Source: Timonella senegalensis JC301 (GTDB taxonomy: Bacteria; Actinomycetota; Actinomycetes; Actinomycetales; Cellulomonadaceae). From it: a stretch of 64,000 nt of DNA. The stretch is from contig NZ_HE978642.1 of NCBI RefSeq assembly GCF_000312125.1, positions 446,118 through 510,117 of the forward strand, in the 5' to 3' direction. The translations under genes and the position numbers were made by a program. A model generated the notes under the pieces. That model worked only from the letters and a program-made list of their open reading frames with translations. It searched no databases and was not told where the DNA came from. Shown here piece by piece: positions 52,032-61,483 of this stretch (its first letter is position 1; each line of letters opens with the position of its first letter).

Positions 52032-53841
52032 CTCTGAATCCTCCATCGCGTCTGCCTCCGATCTCGGAGTGTTTGCCACGATCAAGCGCGGGATCTCAGT
52101 GACCCCTGAGATCGTGACGGGCATCTGGGTCACGTTGCTCCTAGCAATCGTGGCATCCGCCGGAAAAATCACTGTCCCGATGGCCGTTCAGCGGGCCTTG
52201 GACTCGATCGCGTCGAGCGGTGCTGACGGCGTCGAGGTTAGGGACATTGCCGCCGTCTCACTGCTCGCGCTCGGTGCGCTCGTCATCGCGGGACTGTGCA
52301 CGGCTGCACTCAACGTCCGACTCTTTCGATCGACTGAAGCGGGCCTAGCGCACCTGCGTGAGAAGGCCTTCTCCCACATCCATCAACTGACGGTGCTGAC
52401 GCAGAACACCGAACGCAAGGGAGCCCTCGTCTCCCGAGTCACCTCAGACGTGGACACCGTGTCCCTGTTTGTTCAATGGGGCGGGATCATGCTCGTCACC
52501 TCGCTCCTGCAGTTGATCGCGGCGTCGATCGTGATGTTCTTCTATTCGTGGCAGCTTGCGCTCCTCGTGTGGGCCACGTTCATCCCCTTCGTGATCGCAC
52601 TGCAGCCCGCCCAAAAAGGAGTGAACCGAGCGTTCACTCAGGTTCGCTCCCGTATGGGCGCAATGCTCGGCGCAGTGTCGGAAGCTGTCGTGGGAGCGTC
52701 TACGATCGCTGCCTATGGGATTGGCGACCGCACCCAGAGCAAGATCGACGCCGCAGCGATCGCCCACAGGGACTCGGCAATCACAGCGGCCAAAAAGGTT
52801 GCGGTCTCGTTCTCGGGAGGCGCCTTTGCGGCAAACCTCGTCCTCGTGATCGTGGTCATCGCTGGTGCGTACCTCGGAGTCGCGGGGGAGATCTCGCTGG
52901 GCAGCCTCGTCGCGTTCCTGTTCCTGGTGCAGTTGTTCACCGGCCCCGTTCAACTTGCCACGGAGATCCTGAACGAGATGCAGAATGCGGTAGCCGGTTG
53001 GCGCCGTGTCCTTGCAATCCTGGAAACCCCGATCGATGTAACGAGCCCAGCCGAGTCGGCGCACGCTGTAGCGTCGGGACCAGCGCACTTAATCGTCGAG
53101 AATATTGATTTTGCGTATCCTGCTGGACCGAAGGTCCTGGACAACGTGAGCCTCAACATCGCTCCCGGCCAGAGGGTCGCGATCGTGGGGGAGACGGGCT
53201 CCGGCAAGACCACACTGGCCAAACTGATCACGAGGTTCTCGGATCCTCGTGCGGGGCGGATCCTGCTCGACGGCCTGGACCTGCGCGACCACAGCGAGGA
53301 AGACCTGCGCAGGCGCATCCTGCTCGTGCCGCAGGAAGGTTTCTTGTTTGCGGACACGATCTTCAACAACGTTGCGTATCCGCTGCGTGCCCACGGCATG
53401 CAGTCGCACATGGAATTGGAGGAACGGGTTCGAGGTGCGCTCCACGCGCTGGAACTCGAACGCTGGCTCGCCACGTTCCCCGCGGGCTGGGACACATACG
53501 TGGGCCAGCGAGGCGACAAACTCTCCGCCGGAGAACGCCAGCTCATCGCACTCGCGAGAGCATACGTGTGCGAGGCAGACCTGCTCGTCATGGACGAGGT
53601 CACGTCTGCGGTGGACCCCGCCACGGAGGTCGCGATCGCACGCGCTCTCGACGTACTGATGACCAACAAGTCAACCGTCACCATTGCACACCGGCTCTCC
53701 ACCGCGCAGAACTCTGACGTAGTTGTCGTCATGGACGCCGGGGTCGTTGTCGAGGTGGGGAACCATTCTGAGCTCCTCGCGGCGGAGGGTCGGTACTCGC
53801 AGATGTACGCCGCGTGGATTGCGCAAACGCATAACGCGTAG
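52024..53841 (+). CDS. ABC exporter half-transporter, catalytic subunit
   Basis: A 605 aa partner of the preceding protein, with six membrane helices to about residue 330 and an ABC domain. Walker A is GETGSGKTT; Walker B is LVMDEVTSAVD with the catalytic Glu; the switch His is present in TIAHRLSTAQ; the signature is the non-consensus LSAGERQ. Its Walker motifs plus the partner's LSGGQ make the one competent ATP site. Placed between hisF and hisI. The ATG at 52024 fits the overlap better than an upstream one. Confidence 0.9.
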   Translation: MSNSESSIASASDLGVFATIKRGISVTPEIVTGIWVTLLLAIVASAGKITVPMAVQRALDSIASSGADGVEVRDIAAVSLLALGALVIAGLCTAALNVRLFRSTEAGLAHLREKAFSHIHQLTVLTQNTERKGALVSRVTSDVDTVSLFVQWGGIMLVTSLLQLIAASIVMFFYSWQLALLVWATFIPFVIALQPAQKGVNRAFTQVRSRMGAMLGAVSEAVVGASTIAAYGIGDRTQSKIDAAAIAHRDSAITAAKKVAVSFSGGAFAANLVLVIVVIAGAYLGVAGEISLGSLVAFLFLVQLFTGPVQLATEILNEMQNAVAGWRRVLAILETPIDVTSPAESAHAVASGPAHLIVENIDFAYPAGPKVLDNVSLNIAPGQRVAIVGETGSGKTTLAKLITRFSDPRAGRILLDGLDLRDHSEEDLRRRILLVPQEGFLFADTIFNNVAYPLRAHGMQSHMELEERVRGALHALELERWLATFPAGWDTYVGQRGDKLSAGERQLIALARAYVCEADLLVMDEVTSAVDPATEVAIARALDVLMTNKSTVTIAHRLSTAQNSDVVVVMDAGVVVEVGNHSELLAAEGRYSQMYAAWIAQTHNA

Positions 53842-53905
53842 TCGGACGTGCGCGTATCCGTGGACGGGTCGCGTAAAGTGACGGGTTTCGTGGGAAAATG
53901 CTTCC

Positions 53906-54364
53906 GTGACTGGCGAGAACTTTGATACTGAGACCACCGACCCCACCGGTTCCGGGCAGCAACCAGCCCTCGATCCACGGATCGCGGACAGGCTTAAGCG
54001 CGACCCCAATGGGCTCGTGGCGGCGATCGTCCAGCAGTTCGACACCCGCGAGGTGCTCATGCTCGGCTGGATGGACGATGAAGCCCTGCGCAGGACCCTC
54101 AGTGAGGGCCGCGTGACCTTCTACTCGCGCTCGCGCCAGGAATACTGGCGCAAGGGCGACACGTCCGGTCACTACCAGTACGTTCGTTCTGTATCGATCG
54201 ACTGTGACGGCGACGCGCTCCTCATTGAGGCGGACCAAATCGGCGCCGCCTGCCACACTGGCGAGCGGACCTGCTTTATTACGGGCGGCGAGCTGCCGGC
54301 ACACGTCATCGCCTCCCACTTTGACTCTCTGACCACACCACCCGCCACCGAAAGCGAGCAGTGA
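53906..54364 (+). CDS. hisI: Phosphoribosyl-AMP cyclohydrolase
   Basis: A 152 aa enzyme of the third step of histidine synthesis. Visible are [37 protein letters not shown] and [25 protein letters not shown] with the zinc cysteines. The N-terminal about 35 residues are low-complexity. It lacks the C-terminal HisE domain. GTG start; the stop overlaps the trpE GTG (GTGA). Confidence 0.94.
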   Translation: MTGENFDTETTDPTGSGQQPALDPRIADRLKRDPNGLVAAIVQQFDTREVLMLGWMDDEALRRTLSEGRVTFYSRSRQEYWRKGDTSGHYQYVRSVSIDCDGDALLIEADQIGAACHTGERTCFITGGELPAHVIASHFDSLTTPPATESEQ

Positions 54365-55998
54365 CAATGGCGCTCTCCTCAGACAAGGACTCAGTAAACC
54401 TCGGCGAGACATTCGCATGGGGCGCAACCTGGCCCGAACTGGATGAGTTCCGCTCGCTCGCAACTCAGCGCCGCGTAATTCCCGTGGTGCGCCGGATCCT
54501 CGCCGATGACGTGACACCGCTCGGGCTCTACCGGGCGCTGGGACAGTCACGGCCGGGGACCTTCCTGATGGAGTCCGCAGACATTGGCGGAACCTGGTCA
54601 CGATACTCATTCGTGGGAGTGAACTCGCGTGCAACGCTGACGGTGCGTGACGGATCTGAAGGCGCGACGGGTGCTGCCGGTGCGCCAGTTGCCAACGGTG
54701 AGGCTGTGTGGCTCGGTGACGTACCAGAGGGAATACCCTCGAGTGGACGGCCACTTGAAGTTCTGTCGGCGGCGCTCGACGCACTACACACGGAGGCGTT
54801 CACTGGACTGCCGCCCTTTACGGGTGGGCTTGTGGGCTCGATGGGTTGGGACATCATCCGCGAGTGGGAACCGACCCTGCCGGCGAACGCCCCACGTGAG
54901 ATCGACGCACCAGCCATGAGCCTGTGCTTGGCCTCAGACGTCGCTGCGATCGACCACGTAGACGGATCGGTGTGGCTCATTGCGAATGCCATCAACTTTG
55001 ACAACACTGACGAGCGCGTAGACGAGGCCCACCAGGACGCCGTACGTCGCCTAGATGAGATGGAGCGGGCGCTCGAGGCTGGCATTGCCGCTGGCTTCGG
55101 TGACGTGCCTCGAGTTGTCGACGCGTCGATCCCGGAGCCGGAAATCGAGTTCCGCACGGACCGCGCGACTTACTCTGAGATGCTTGCCAAGGGCAAGGAG
55201 GCTATCCGGAACGGTGAAGTCTTCCAGATCGTGCTCTCGCAACGATTTGACCTAGAAACCCACGCGAGCCCGCTGGACGTGTACCGGGTACTTCGCACGG
55301 TCAATCCAAGCCCATACATGTACTACTTCGAGCTCACAGATGCTCAGGGGGAGCAGTACTCGGTGGTGGGGTCGAGCCCGGAGACTCTGGTGAAGGTCGT
55401 GGAGGGCAACGTCACGACCTTCCCTATTGCAGGCTCGCGACCACGTGGCGCCACGCTCGAAGAGGACATCCTGCTTGGCAAGGATGTGAAGGAAGACCCC
55501 AAGGAAGTAGCCGAGCACATCATGCTCGTCGACCTCTCCCGCAACGACCTAGTCAAGGTCTGCGAACCCGGTAGCGTCGAGGTGGTCGAGTTCATGGAAA
55601 TCAAGCGATTCAGTCACATCATGCACATGTGCTCAACAGTCATTGGAAAGCTGCGCCCCGGGAAGCGTGCACTCGACGTATTCACGGCGACCTTCCCTGC
55701 GGGAACGCTTTCCGGAGCGCCCAAGAACCGCGCGGTTGCGCTGATTGATGAGTACGAGCAGGCGTCACGTGGCGTGTACGGGGGCACGGTTGGCTACTTT
55801 GGCTTCGACGGAAACATGGACATGGCGATCGCCATCCGAACCGCCTACATGAAGAACGGGCGCGCGAGCGTGCAAGCAGGCGGCGGGATCGTGGCAGACT
55901 CTCAGGAAGAGACGGAATACTGGGAGACACGTAACAAGGCCGCAGCTGTGATTCGCGCGATCCAACGCGCTCACAGGCTTGTGGCTCGCACTAAGTGA
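54361..55998 (+). CDS. trpE: Anthranilate synthase component I
   Basis: A 545 aa chorismate-utilising enzyme that makes anthranilate with the glutamine amidotransferase TrpG, not in the window. The N-terminal regulatory part has [18 protein letters not shown], with the LLES-type tryptophan-binding element. The catalytic part has [22 protein letters not shown] and [17 protein letters not shown]. It overlaps hisI and the downstream membrane gene by 4 bases each, so the three are one operon. Confidence 0.95.
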   Translation: MTMALSSDKDSVNLGETFAWGATWPELDEFRSLATQRRVIPVVRRILADDVTPLGLYRALGQSRPGTFLMESADIGGTWSRYSFVGVNSRATLTVRDGSEGATGAAGAPVANGEAVWLGDVPEGIPSSGRPLEVLSAALDALHTEAFTGLPPFTGGLVGSMGWDIIREWEPTLPANAPREIDAPAMSLCLASDVAAIDHVDGSVWLIANAINFDNTDERVDEAHQDAVRRLDEMERALEAGIAAGFGDVPRVVDASIPEPEIEFRTDRATYSEMLAKGKEAIRNGEVFQIVLSQRFDLETHASPLDVYRVLRTVNPSPYMYYFELTDAQGEQYSVVGSSPETLVKVVEGNVTTFPIAGSRPRGATLEEDILLGKDVKEDPKEVAEHIMLVDLSRNDLVKVCEPGSVEVVEFMEIKRFSHIMHMCSTVIGKLRPGKRALDVFTATFPAGTLSGAPKNRAVALIDEYEQASRGVYGGTVGYFGFDGNMDMAIAIRTAYMKNGRASVQAGGGIVADSQEETEYWETRNKAAAVIRAIQRAHRLVARTK

Positions 55999-56813
55999 GA
56001 GGTTCCACTGTGTCACCCACCCCTTCGGGAATCGCCAAGGAGTCGAAGCGCCCGCTGCTCGACCGTCGGCGGCTAGTCCTGACGATTCTGCTCCTCGCAC
56101 TGGCCGGCATTGCGCTCGCTAACATGACGTGGCTTTCGCTAGATTTCACCTCAGTTCTTGGTGAGGACATCGCCGTGAACGTGAGCGGGCACAAGGCCGC
56201 ACCCGGGCTTACTGCAAGCGGAATCGTGGTCGTCGCCGCTGCGATCTACCTGTCGATTGCGGGACGGGTGGCTCGGTACATCGCGCTGGGTGTTTCCGCG
56301 CTCAGTGCGCTGTCGATTGTGGGCTTCGCGGTTTCCGTCCTAGCTGACCCTCGCACCGCGGTTCGCACCAGTTTTGCCGAGGCAACCGGCGTGAGCAGCG
56401 TCCCCGAGGGAGTCACGGTGAACCTAGTTGGTTATGCCGCGATCGCTGTGGGTATCCTGTTGCTCGCCGCCACGCTGTGGGGTTTCGTAGCGGTGCGGAA
56501 CTGGCGTGTGGCCTCGTCGAAGTATGACCGGACCGCCGCTGCGGCTGGAGCCGGGGGACTGGCAGGTAGCCAACCGGACGATCCTGCTGCGCCTGGGGAC
56601 CAAGGCTCCGATGCACCCAATGCTGACGTTGGCGGGCCCGACAGCCTCGCACCAGACAGCGAGCGCTCGGACACTGGAGCTGCACGCAAGCGCGGTTCTG
56701 ACGCGACCCTGCGTCGTGGTGCGACCGGTCGCCCACACGATGCAGATGACACAGACGAACGTGCACTGTGGGACACCCTGACTCAGGGTTCTGATCCGAC
56801 AGAGGAACACTGA
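55995..56813 (+). CDS. Trp-operon-associated membrane protein
   Basis: A 272 aa protein of the actinobacterial family found in trp operons (TIGR02234-like). Four membrane helices lie between about residues 20 and 170: VLTILLLALAGIALANMTWLS starts the first. A disordered acidic tail of about 90 residues follows. Its function is not known; a regulatory or transport link to tryptophan is only suggested by conserved position. GTG start overlapping trpE. Confidence 0.82.
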   Translation: MRGSTVSPTPSGIAKESKRPLLDRRRLVLTILLLALAGIALANMTWLSLDFTSVLGEDIAVNVSGHKAAPGLTASGIVVVAAAIYLSIAGRVARYIALGVSALSALSIVGFAVSVLADPRTAVRTSFAEATGVSSVPEGVTVNLVGYAAIAVGILLLAATLWGFVAVRNWRVASSKYDRTAAAAGAGGLAGSQPDDPAAPGDQGSDAPNADVGGPDSLAPDSERSDTGAARKRGSDATLRRGATGRPHDADDTDERALWDTLTQGSDPTEEH

Positions 56814-56951
56814 GCGTCAGATCCATCGCCCAGTGCGTTGCATTTCCGGTGGCGAGGCGCGAATATCACATGAGATTGCTCGTTTGATAGTAAGTAAGTC
56901 CCACCACAGCCTGTACCCTTGAAGTGGACCAACCTTTTGAAAGGGATTCTC

Positions 56952-57233
56952 ATGTCAGCACATGACGTCGACTACAACAGGAACATCCTCAACCGTGACG
57001 GTGTGGAGCTTCCGGACTTCGTTCCTCCAACGAACCACGGCCACACCTCGGCCGCCTGGTTCCTGGTGATCGTTGCCTTCATCGGCACCCTTCTCATCGC
57101 TTTCGGGATGGTGCTCACGATTAACCCAATGATCATCGCTGGTGTGATCATTGTCGTTGTGGGCCTTCTCGGCAGTGCGATTATGGCGAAGGCGGGCAAG
57201 GGGCAGGTAACTGTTCCTTCCCCAAAAAAGTAG
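56952..57233 (+). CDS. Small trp-operon membrane protein (HGH motif; DUF6704-like)
   Basis: A 93 aa protein with a short cytosolic N terminus, a conserved HGHTSAAW, and two membrane helices (FLVIVAFIGTLLIAFGMVL, PMIIAGVIIVVVGLLGSAIM). Similar small proteins sit between trpE and trpC in many actinobacteria. Function unknown. The ATG at 56952 has GAAAGGG upstream. Followed by a terminator, so trpC has its own promoter. Confidence 0.75.
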   Translation: MSAHDVDYNRNILNRDGVELPDFVPPTNHGHTSAAWFLVIVAFIGTLLIAFGMVLTINPMIIAGVIIVVVGLLGSAIMAKAGKGQVTVPSPKK

Positions 57234-57242
57234 TCTTAGCGC

Positions 57243-57280
57243 AAAGGCCCTCGGCTCTGCCGGGGGCCTTTCCTTTTCCC
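57243..57280 (+). terminator. Intrinsic terminator separating trpE and trpC units
   Basis: AAAGGCCCTCGGC and its partner (13 bp, one mismatch or G-U) close over TCT and are followed by CCTTTTCC. The 160 bases to trpC hold a possible -10 (TACGTT, about 57399) but no Trp-rich leader. Confidence 0.82.
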
Positions 57281-57438
57281 TGAGGGAAAAACTCGCCCTC
57301 CTGTCTCATGGGTCGGTAACGAGAATCTCACCCGCGCGTACTGTGGATACCATTGCACAGTCAACATTGCCAATTGTGATCTGAACCCCACTTCAGGCTA
57401 CGTTGTATGCATTCATTGCCCCTGGAGGAAGAACTGTC

Positions 57439-58251
57439 ATGACCGTACTTGATGACATCATCGCAGGCGTCCGAGAAGACTTGGCCGTACGCGAGGCAGC
57501 GACGCCGCTGAGCGAGCTCAAGGAGAAGGCAGCGCGGCAGCCGGGCGCAAAGGAATGTCTGAGCCGCCTGGGTAACCCTGAAGCGGTCGCAGTGATTGCC
57601 GAGGTCAAGCGGAAGAGTCCGTCTAAGGGTGAGCTCGCTGACATCACAGATCCCGCGAGCCTCGCACTGGAGTATGAGCGTGGCGGCGCAGCCGTGATCT
57701 CCGTTCTCACCGAGGAGCGCAGGTTCTCCGGTTCACTTGCGGACCTCAAGGCAGTCCGCGCGGTGGTCGACGTTCCTATCCTGCGCAAGGACTTTGTGGT
57801 GACCCCGTACCAGGTGTGGGAAGCCCGCGCCTACGGTGCCGACCTCGTCCTCCTGATCGTTGCCGCGCTTGACCAGATCGTCCTTGAATCGCTGATTGAG
57901 CGTGTTGAGTCCCTCGGGATGACGGCCCTGGTGGAGGTTCACAGTGTCGAGGAGGTGGAGCGCGCAGTTGCTGCGGGGGCTCGACTGATCGGCGTGAACT
58001 CCCGAAACCTGAAGACCCTCGAGGTGGACCGCGACACGTTCGCCAAGGTCGCCCCCTCAATCCCTGAGGGAACTGTCCGCGTTGCCGAGTCAGGAGTCCG
58101 CGGACCACATGACGTTGTCGAGTACGCGCGCCACGGCGCCGATGCCGTCCTGGTCGGGGAGGCCCTCGTGACGGGCGATAACCCGCGCTCGGCAGTTGCT
58201 GACCTTGTGGCCGCAGGCTCGCACCCTTCCCTTCGCTCGATCCGCCACTAA
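57439..58251 (+). CDS. trpC: Indole-3-glycerol phosphate synthase
   Basis: A 270 aa TIM barrel that closes the indole ring. The active-site Lys is in [42 protein letters not shown] and [13 protein letters not shown] are further family blocks, and the phosphate site is [12 protein letters not shown]. The ATG has a strong GGAGGAAG site. First gene of a trpC-trpB-trpA-lgt unit. Confidence 0.95.
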   Translation: MTVLDDIIAGVREDLAVREAATPLSELKEKAARQPGAKECLSRLGNPEAVAVIAEVKRKSPSKGELADITDPASLALEYERGGAAVISVLTEERRFSGSLADLKAVRAVVDVPILRKDFVVTPYQVWEARAYGADLVLLIVAALDQIVLESLIERVESLGMTALVEVHSVEEVERAVAAGARLIGVNSRNLKTLEVDRDTFAKVAPSIPEGTVRVAESGVRGPHDVVEYARHGADAVLVGEALVTGDNPRSAVADLVAAGSHPSLRSIRH

Positions 58252-58307
58252 CTGGCCGCGATCGAACTTTTGCACGTAACATCCACGCTTGAAATGGAGC
58301 TTTAGCA

Positions 58308-59555
58308 ATGACATCGTCACTGCAAAACATGCCCGGACCGTTTTTCGGAGAGTTTGGTGGGCGGTATATGCCAGAGGCTCTCATAGCGGCGTTGGATGAG
58401 CTCACCGCAACATATGAAGCCGCAAAGGCTGACCCCACTTTTGCTGCGGAGCTGGTGGAACTGAACAAGTCCTACTCGGGGCGCCCATCCATCATCACCG
58501 AGGTGCCGCGGTTTGCGGCGCACGCTGGAGGGGTCCGAGTGTTCCTCAAGCGCGAGGACCTCAACCACACCGGTTCGCACAAGATCAACAACGTCCTTGG
58601 CCAGGCTCTTCTGACCAAGCGCGTGGGCAAGAAGCGCGTCATCGCGGAGACGGGAGCAGGCCAGCACGGCGTCGCCACCGCAACAGCTGCCGCACTTTTT
58701 GACCTCGAGTGCGTTGTGTACATGGGTGAGGAAGACACCAAGCGCCAGGCGCTTAACGTTGCCCGTATGCGCCTTCTTGGCGCGGAGGTCGTGCCCGTCA
58801 AGACGGGATCGCGCACCCTCAAGGACGCCATCAACGAGGCGTTGCGTGACTGGGTCACCAATGTAGAGAACACCAACTACATCTTCGGCACCGCTGCGGG
58901 TCCGCACCCGTTCCCCGCGATGGTTCGTGATTTCCAGCGCATCATCGGTGTTGAGGCTCGCCAGCAGATGCTCGACGAGATTGGTCGCCTTCCCGATGTA
59001 GTTGCGGCGTGCGTGGGTGGTGGCTCCAATGCAATCGGCATCTTCGATGCCTTCCTCGACGACTCGGACGTGCGCCTCGTAGGTCTTGAAGCGGGCGGCG
59101 ATGGCGTTGACACGGACCGCCACGCGGCGACTATCTCCGGCGGTGCTCCAGGAATTCTGCACGGTGCAAAGTCCTACCTCCTCCAAGACGAGGACGGTCA
59201 GACCATTGAGAGCCACTCAATCTCGGCGGGCCTCGACTACCCGGGCGTCGGACCACAGCACTCGTACCTCGCCTCGATCGGTCGTGCGGAGTACCAGGCG
59301 ATCACGGACGCGGAGGCGATGGACGCGTTGCGCTTGCTTTCTCGCACGGAGGGAATCATCCCTGCGATCGAGTCCTCGCACGCGCTCGCCGGCGCCATCA
59401 AGCTCGGCCAGGAGGCCGCAGCGGCAGGTCGCACCGACGAGGTCATTCTGGTAAATCTTTCGGGACGCGGTGATAAGGACGTGGCAACCGCCGCGCGCTG
59501 GTTCAACCTTGTGGACCCCGACGTGAATCTCGATGAAGAAGGTATGGACGCATGA
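58308..59555 (+). CDS. trpB: Tryptophan synthase beta chain
   Basis: A 415 aa PLP enzyme joining indole and serine. It begins [18 protein letters not shown]; the Schiff-base Lys is in [10 protein letters not shown]; the Glu for catalysis is in [14 protein letters not shown]; the phosphate loop is [12 protein letters not shown]. It is of the TrpB1 type that partners TrpA. Its stop overlaps the trpA ATG. Confidence 0.97.
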   Translation: MTSSLQNMPGPFFGEFGGRYMPEALIAALDELTATYEAAKADPTFAAELVELNKSYSGRPSIITEVPRFAAHAGGVRVFLKREDLNHTGSHKINNVLGQALLTKRVGKKRVIAETGAGQHGVATATAAALFDLECVVYMGEEDTKRQALNVARMRLLGAEVVPVKTGSRTLKDAINEALRDWVTNVENTNYIFGTAAGPHPFPAMVRDFQRIIGVEARQQMLDEIGRLPDVVAACVGGGSNAIGIFDAFLDDSDVRLVGLEAGGDGVDTDRHAATISGGAPGILHGAKSYLLQDEDGQTIESHSISAGLDYPGVGPQHSYLASIGRAEYQAITDAEAMDALRLLSRTEGIIPAIESSHALAGAIKLGQEAAAAGRTDEVILVNLSGRGDKDVATAARWFNLVDPDVNLDEEGMDA

Positions 59556-60358
59556 GCCAGGTTGCAGACAAGATCCGGGACCTGAGGGACAACGAGGGAC
59601 GCGCAGCGCTCATCGGCTATTTACCCGTTGGTTACCCGTCCGTCGAAGGGTCCATCGAGGCGGCGCGCGCGCTGATTGAGGCCGGAGCCGACATCCTTGA
59701 GCTTGGCGTGCCGTACACGGATCCCGTCATGGACGGCGAGACCATCCAGTACGCAGTCCAAGAAGCTCTTGAGGGTGGCGTGCGCCTCCGGGACGTGTTC
59801 ACGGTTATCCGTGCGATCTCTGACCTGGGCGCCCCTGTGCTCGTCATGACGTACTTCAACCCGATCTTCCACTACGGTCTGCGCAGGTTTGCGCAGGAAC
59901 TCGTGGAAGCGGGCGGAGCGGGCCTTATCACGCCTGACCTGACTCCAGATGCGGCTCAGGACTGGATTGACGTTGCAAATGAGTTCGACCTCGATAAGGT
60001 GTTCCTCGTAGCGCCCTCCTCCACCACGGAGCGACTCGAGCTGACCGCAGCTGCCTCGCGTGGTTTCGTATACGCAGCGTCCACCATGGGCGTTACGGGA
60101 GAACGCGCCACGCTCGGCACTCGTGCTGAAGAACTGGTTGGGCGCACGCGCGAGGCCGGTGCAGAAATCGTTTGTGTGGGTCTCGGTGTCTCCCGCGAGG
60201 AACAAGCACGCGATGTGGGACGTTATGCAGACGGCGTCATCGTCGGATCGGCCTTTGTGCGTCCGCTGTCCGCCGAAGGCCCCTTTGACCAGCGTCTCGC
60301 TGCTATGAGCGATGTCGCGCGTGCTCTCGCTCACGGCGTGCGCACCGCCCGAAAGTAG
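59552..60358 (+). CDS. trpA: Tryptophan synthase alpha chain
   Basis: A 268 aa TIM barrel that cleaves indole-3-glycerol phosphate. The catalytic Glu is in [17 protein letters not shown], which also contains the catalytic Asp, and the phosphate site is [10 protein letters not shown] and VIVGSAFV. It overlaps trpB by 4 bases and lies 2 bases before lgt. Confidence 0.96.
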   Translation: MSQVADKIRDLRDNEGRAALIGYLPVGYPSVEGSIEAARALIEAGADILELGVPYTDPVMDGETIQYAVQEALEGGVRLRDVFTVIRAISDLGAPVLVMTYFNPIFHYGLRRFAQELVEAGGAGLITPDLTPDAAQDWIDVANEFDLDKVFLVAPSSTTERLELTAAASRGFVYAASTMGVTGERATLGTRAEELVGRTREAGAEIVCVGLGVSREEQARDVGRYADGVIVGSAFVRPLSAEGPFDQRLAAMSDVARALAHGVRTARK

Positions 60359-60360
60359 GA

Positions 60361-61236
60361 ATGTACATGACCGCGGTTGCACTCATCGGGACGTCGATCC
60401 CATCGCCAAGCGAGTCGGTGTGGTACCTAGGACCCTTCCCGCTGCGCGCATACGCTCTGGCAATCCTCCTTGGAATTGCCGTGGCCGTATGGCTGACCTC
60501 CAAGCGTATGGTCGCTCGTGGTGGCACGGCGGAGAACGTCTATGACATCTCCATGTGGGCTGTCCCGTTCGGTATTGTCGGTGGACGCCTGTATCACGTC
60601 ATCTCGTCTCCACGTGCCTACTTTGGCGAGGGTGGTAACCCGATCAAGGCGCTCTACATCTGGGAGGGTGGCCTCGGAATCTGGGGCGCCATCGCCCTTG
60701 GTGCAGTTGGAGCTTGGATTGGTGCCCGCAGGGCTGGCGTAAAATTTGGCGACTTTGCAGACGCTGTCGCGCCGGGCCTCCTCATTGCCCAGGCCATCGG
60801 TCGCCTTGGCAACTGGTTCAACCAGGAGTTGTTCGGTGGCCCAACGACCCTCCCGTGGGGCTTGGAGATTGACGACGCCCACCTACCAGCCGGATTCGAA
60901 TCCGGAACGCTGTTCCACCCCACCTTCCTGTACGAGTTGTTGTGGTGCCTCGCTGCGGCGGGCCTGATCTTGTTCTTGGACAAGAAGTTCTCGTTCAAGC
61001 GCGGACAGATCTTCTGGATGTACGTCGCGTTCTACACACTCGGCCGAGTTTGGATCGAAAGCGTTCGTATTGACGCCGCAGAGACCGTGTTGGGACTTCG
61101 CCTTAACGTGTGGACCTCCATCGTTGTCTTCGCCCTTGCCGTGGTCGGTTACATTGTTGCCGGCCGACGTAACGATTCTGTTAACGAGCAGGTGGAACTC
61201 GAAACATCAGCCTCCGAAGAGGCTGAGCAGGACTGA
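60361..61236 (+). CDS. lgt: Phosphatidylglycerol:prolipoprotein diacylglyceryl transferase
   Basis: A 291 aa membrane enzyme that lipidates the lipobox Cys of prolipoproteins such as the PCuAC and FKBP proteins in this window. The signature is GRLGNWFNQELFGGPTTLPWG; GRLYHVISSP and the C-terminal YTLGRVWIESVR also fit. About seven membrane helices. The ATG at 60367 is an alternative start. A terminator follows. Confidence 0.95.
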   Translation: MYMTAVALIGTSIPSPSESVWYLGPFPLRAYALAILLGIAVAVWLTSKRMVARGGTAENVYDISMWAVPFGIVGGRLYHVISSPRAYFGEGGNPIKALYIWEGGLGIWGAIALGAVGAWIGARRAGVKFGDFADAVAPGLLIAQAIGRLGNWFNQELFGGPTTLPWGLEIDDAHLPAGFESGTLFHPTFLYELLWCLAAAGLILFLDKKFSFKRGQIFWMYVAFYTLGRVWIESVRIDAAETVLGLRLNVWTSIVVFALAVVGYIVAGRRNDSVNEQVELETSASEEAEQD

Positions 61237-61243
61237 GCCTGAC

Positions 61244-61288
61244 CAAAGGGCGGGAAAGCACGAAAACACCGTGTTTTCCCGCCCTTTG
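61244..61288 (+). terminator. Terminator after lgt
   Basis: CAAAGGGCGGGAAA and its complement, extended by CACG/CGTG with a single mismatch between, form a long stem closing over AAAACAC. It ends the trpCBA-lgt unit. Confidence 0.85.
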
Positions 61289-61444
61289 TCGTTCCCGCAG
61301 CACTGAGCACCAACCCACGCAGGCACCCCCGAAAACTGCTGGAAACATTCCTTCAACGCGAGCGAAACAGAACTGAAAAAGCCGTAACTTGAGTGATACA
61401 ACCACTCACTAGTCTCGTAAATACACCAAGCACTTAGTGGCGTA

Positions 61445-61463
61445 GCGCGGCCTTTGGCCGCGC
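61445..61463 (+). promoter_or_regulatory. Leader hairpin in front of gltB
   Basis: GCGCGGCC and GGCCGCGC pair perfectly over TTT, ending 20 bases before the gltB ATG and just upstream of its AAGGA site. It may affect translation or be a minor attenuator. Confidence 0.45.
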
Positions 61464-61483
61464 ATTACGAGAAGGATATTCAC

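Noticed and set aside
53089-53978. Long minus-strand frames over the ABC and hisI genes
   Set aside because: Shadow frames with Ser/Arg-rich translations and no motifs.
57281-57438. Possible tryptophan attenuator before trpC
   Set aside because: No leader frame with clustered Trp codons and no terminator/antiterminator pair was found.
61330-61400. GAAAC/GTAAC strings upstream of gltB resembling GlnR boxes
   Set aside because: Spacing and order do not fit a clear GlnR consensus; too weak to claim.
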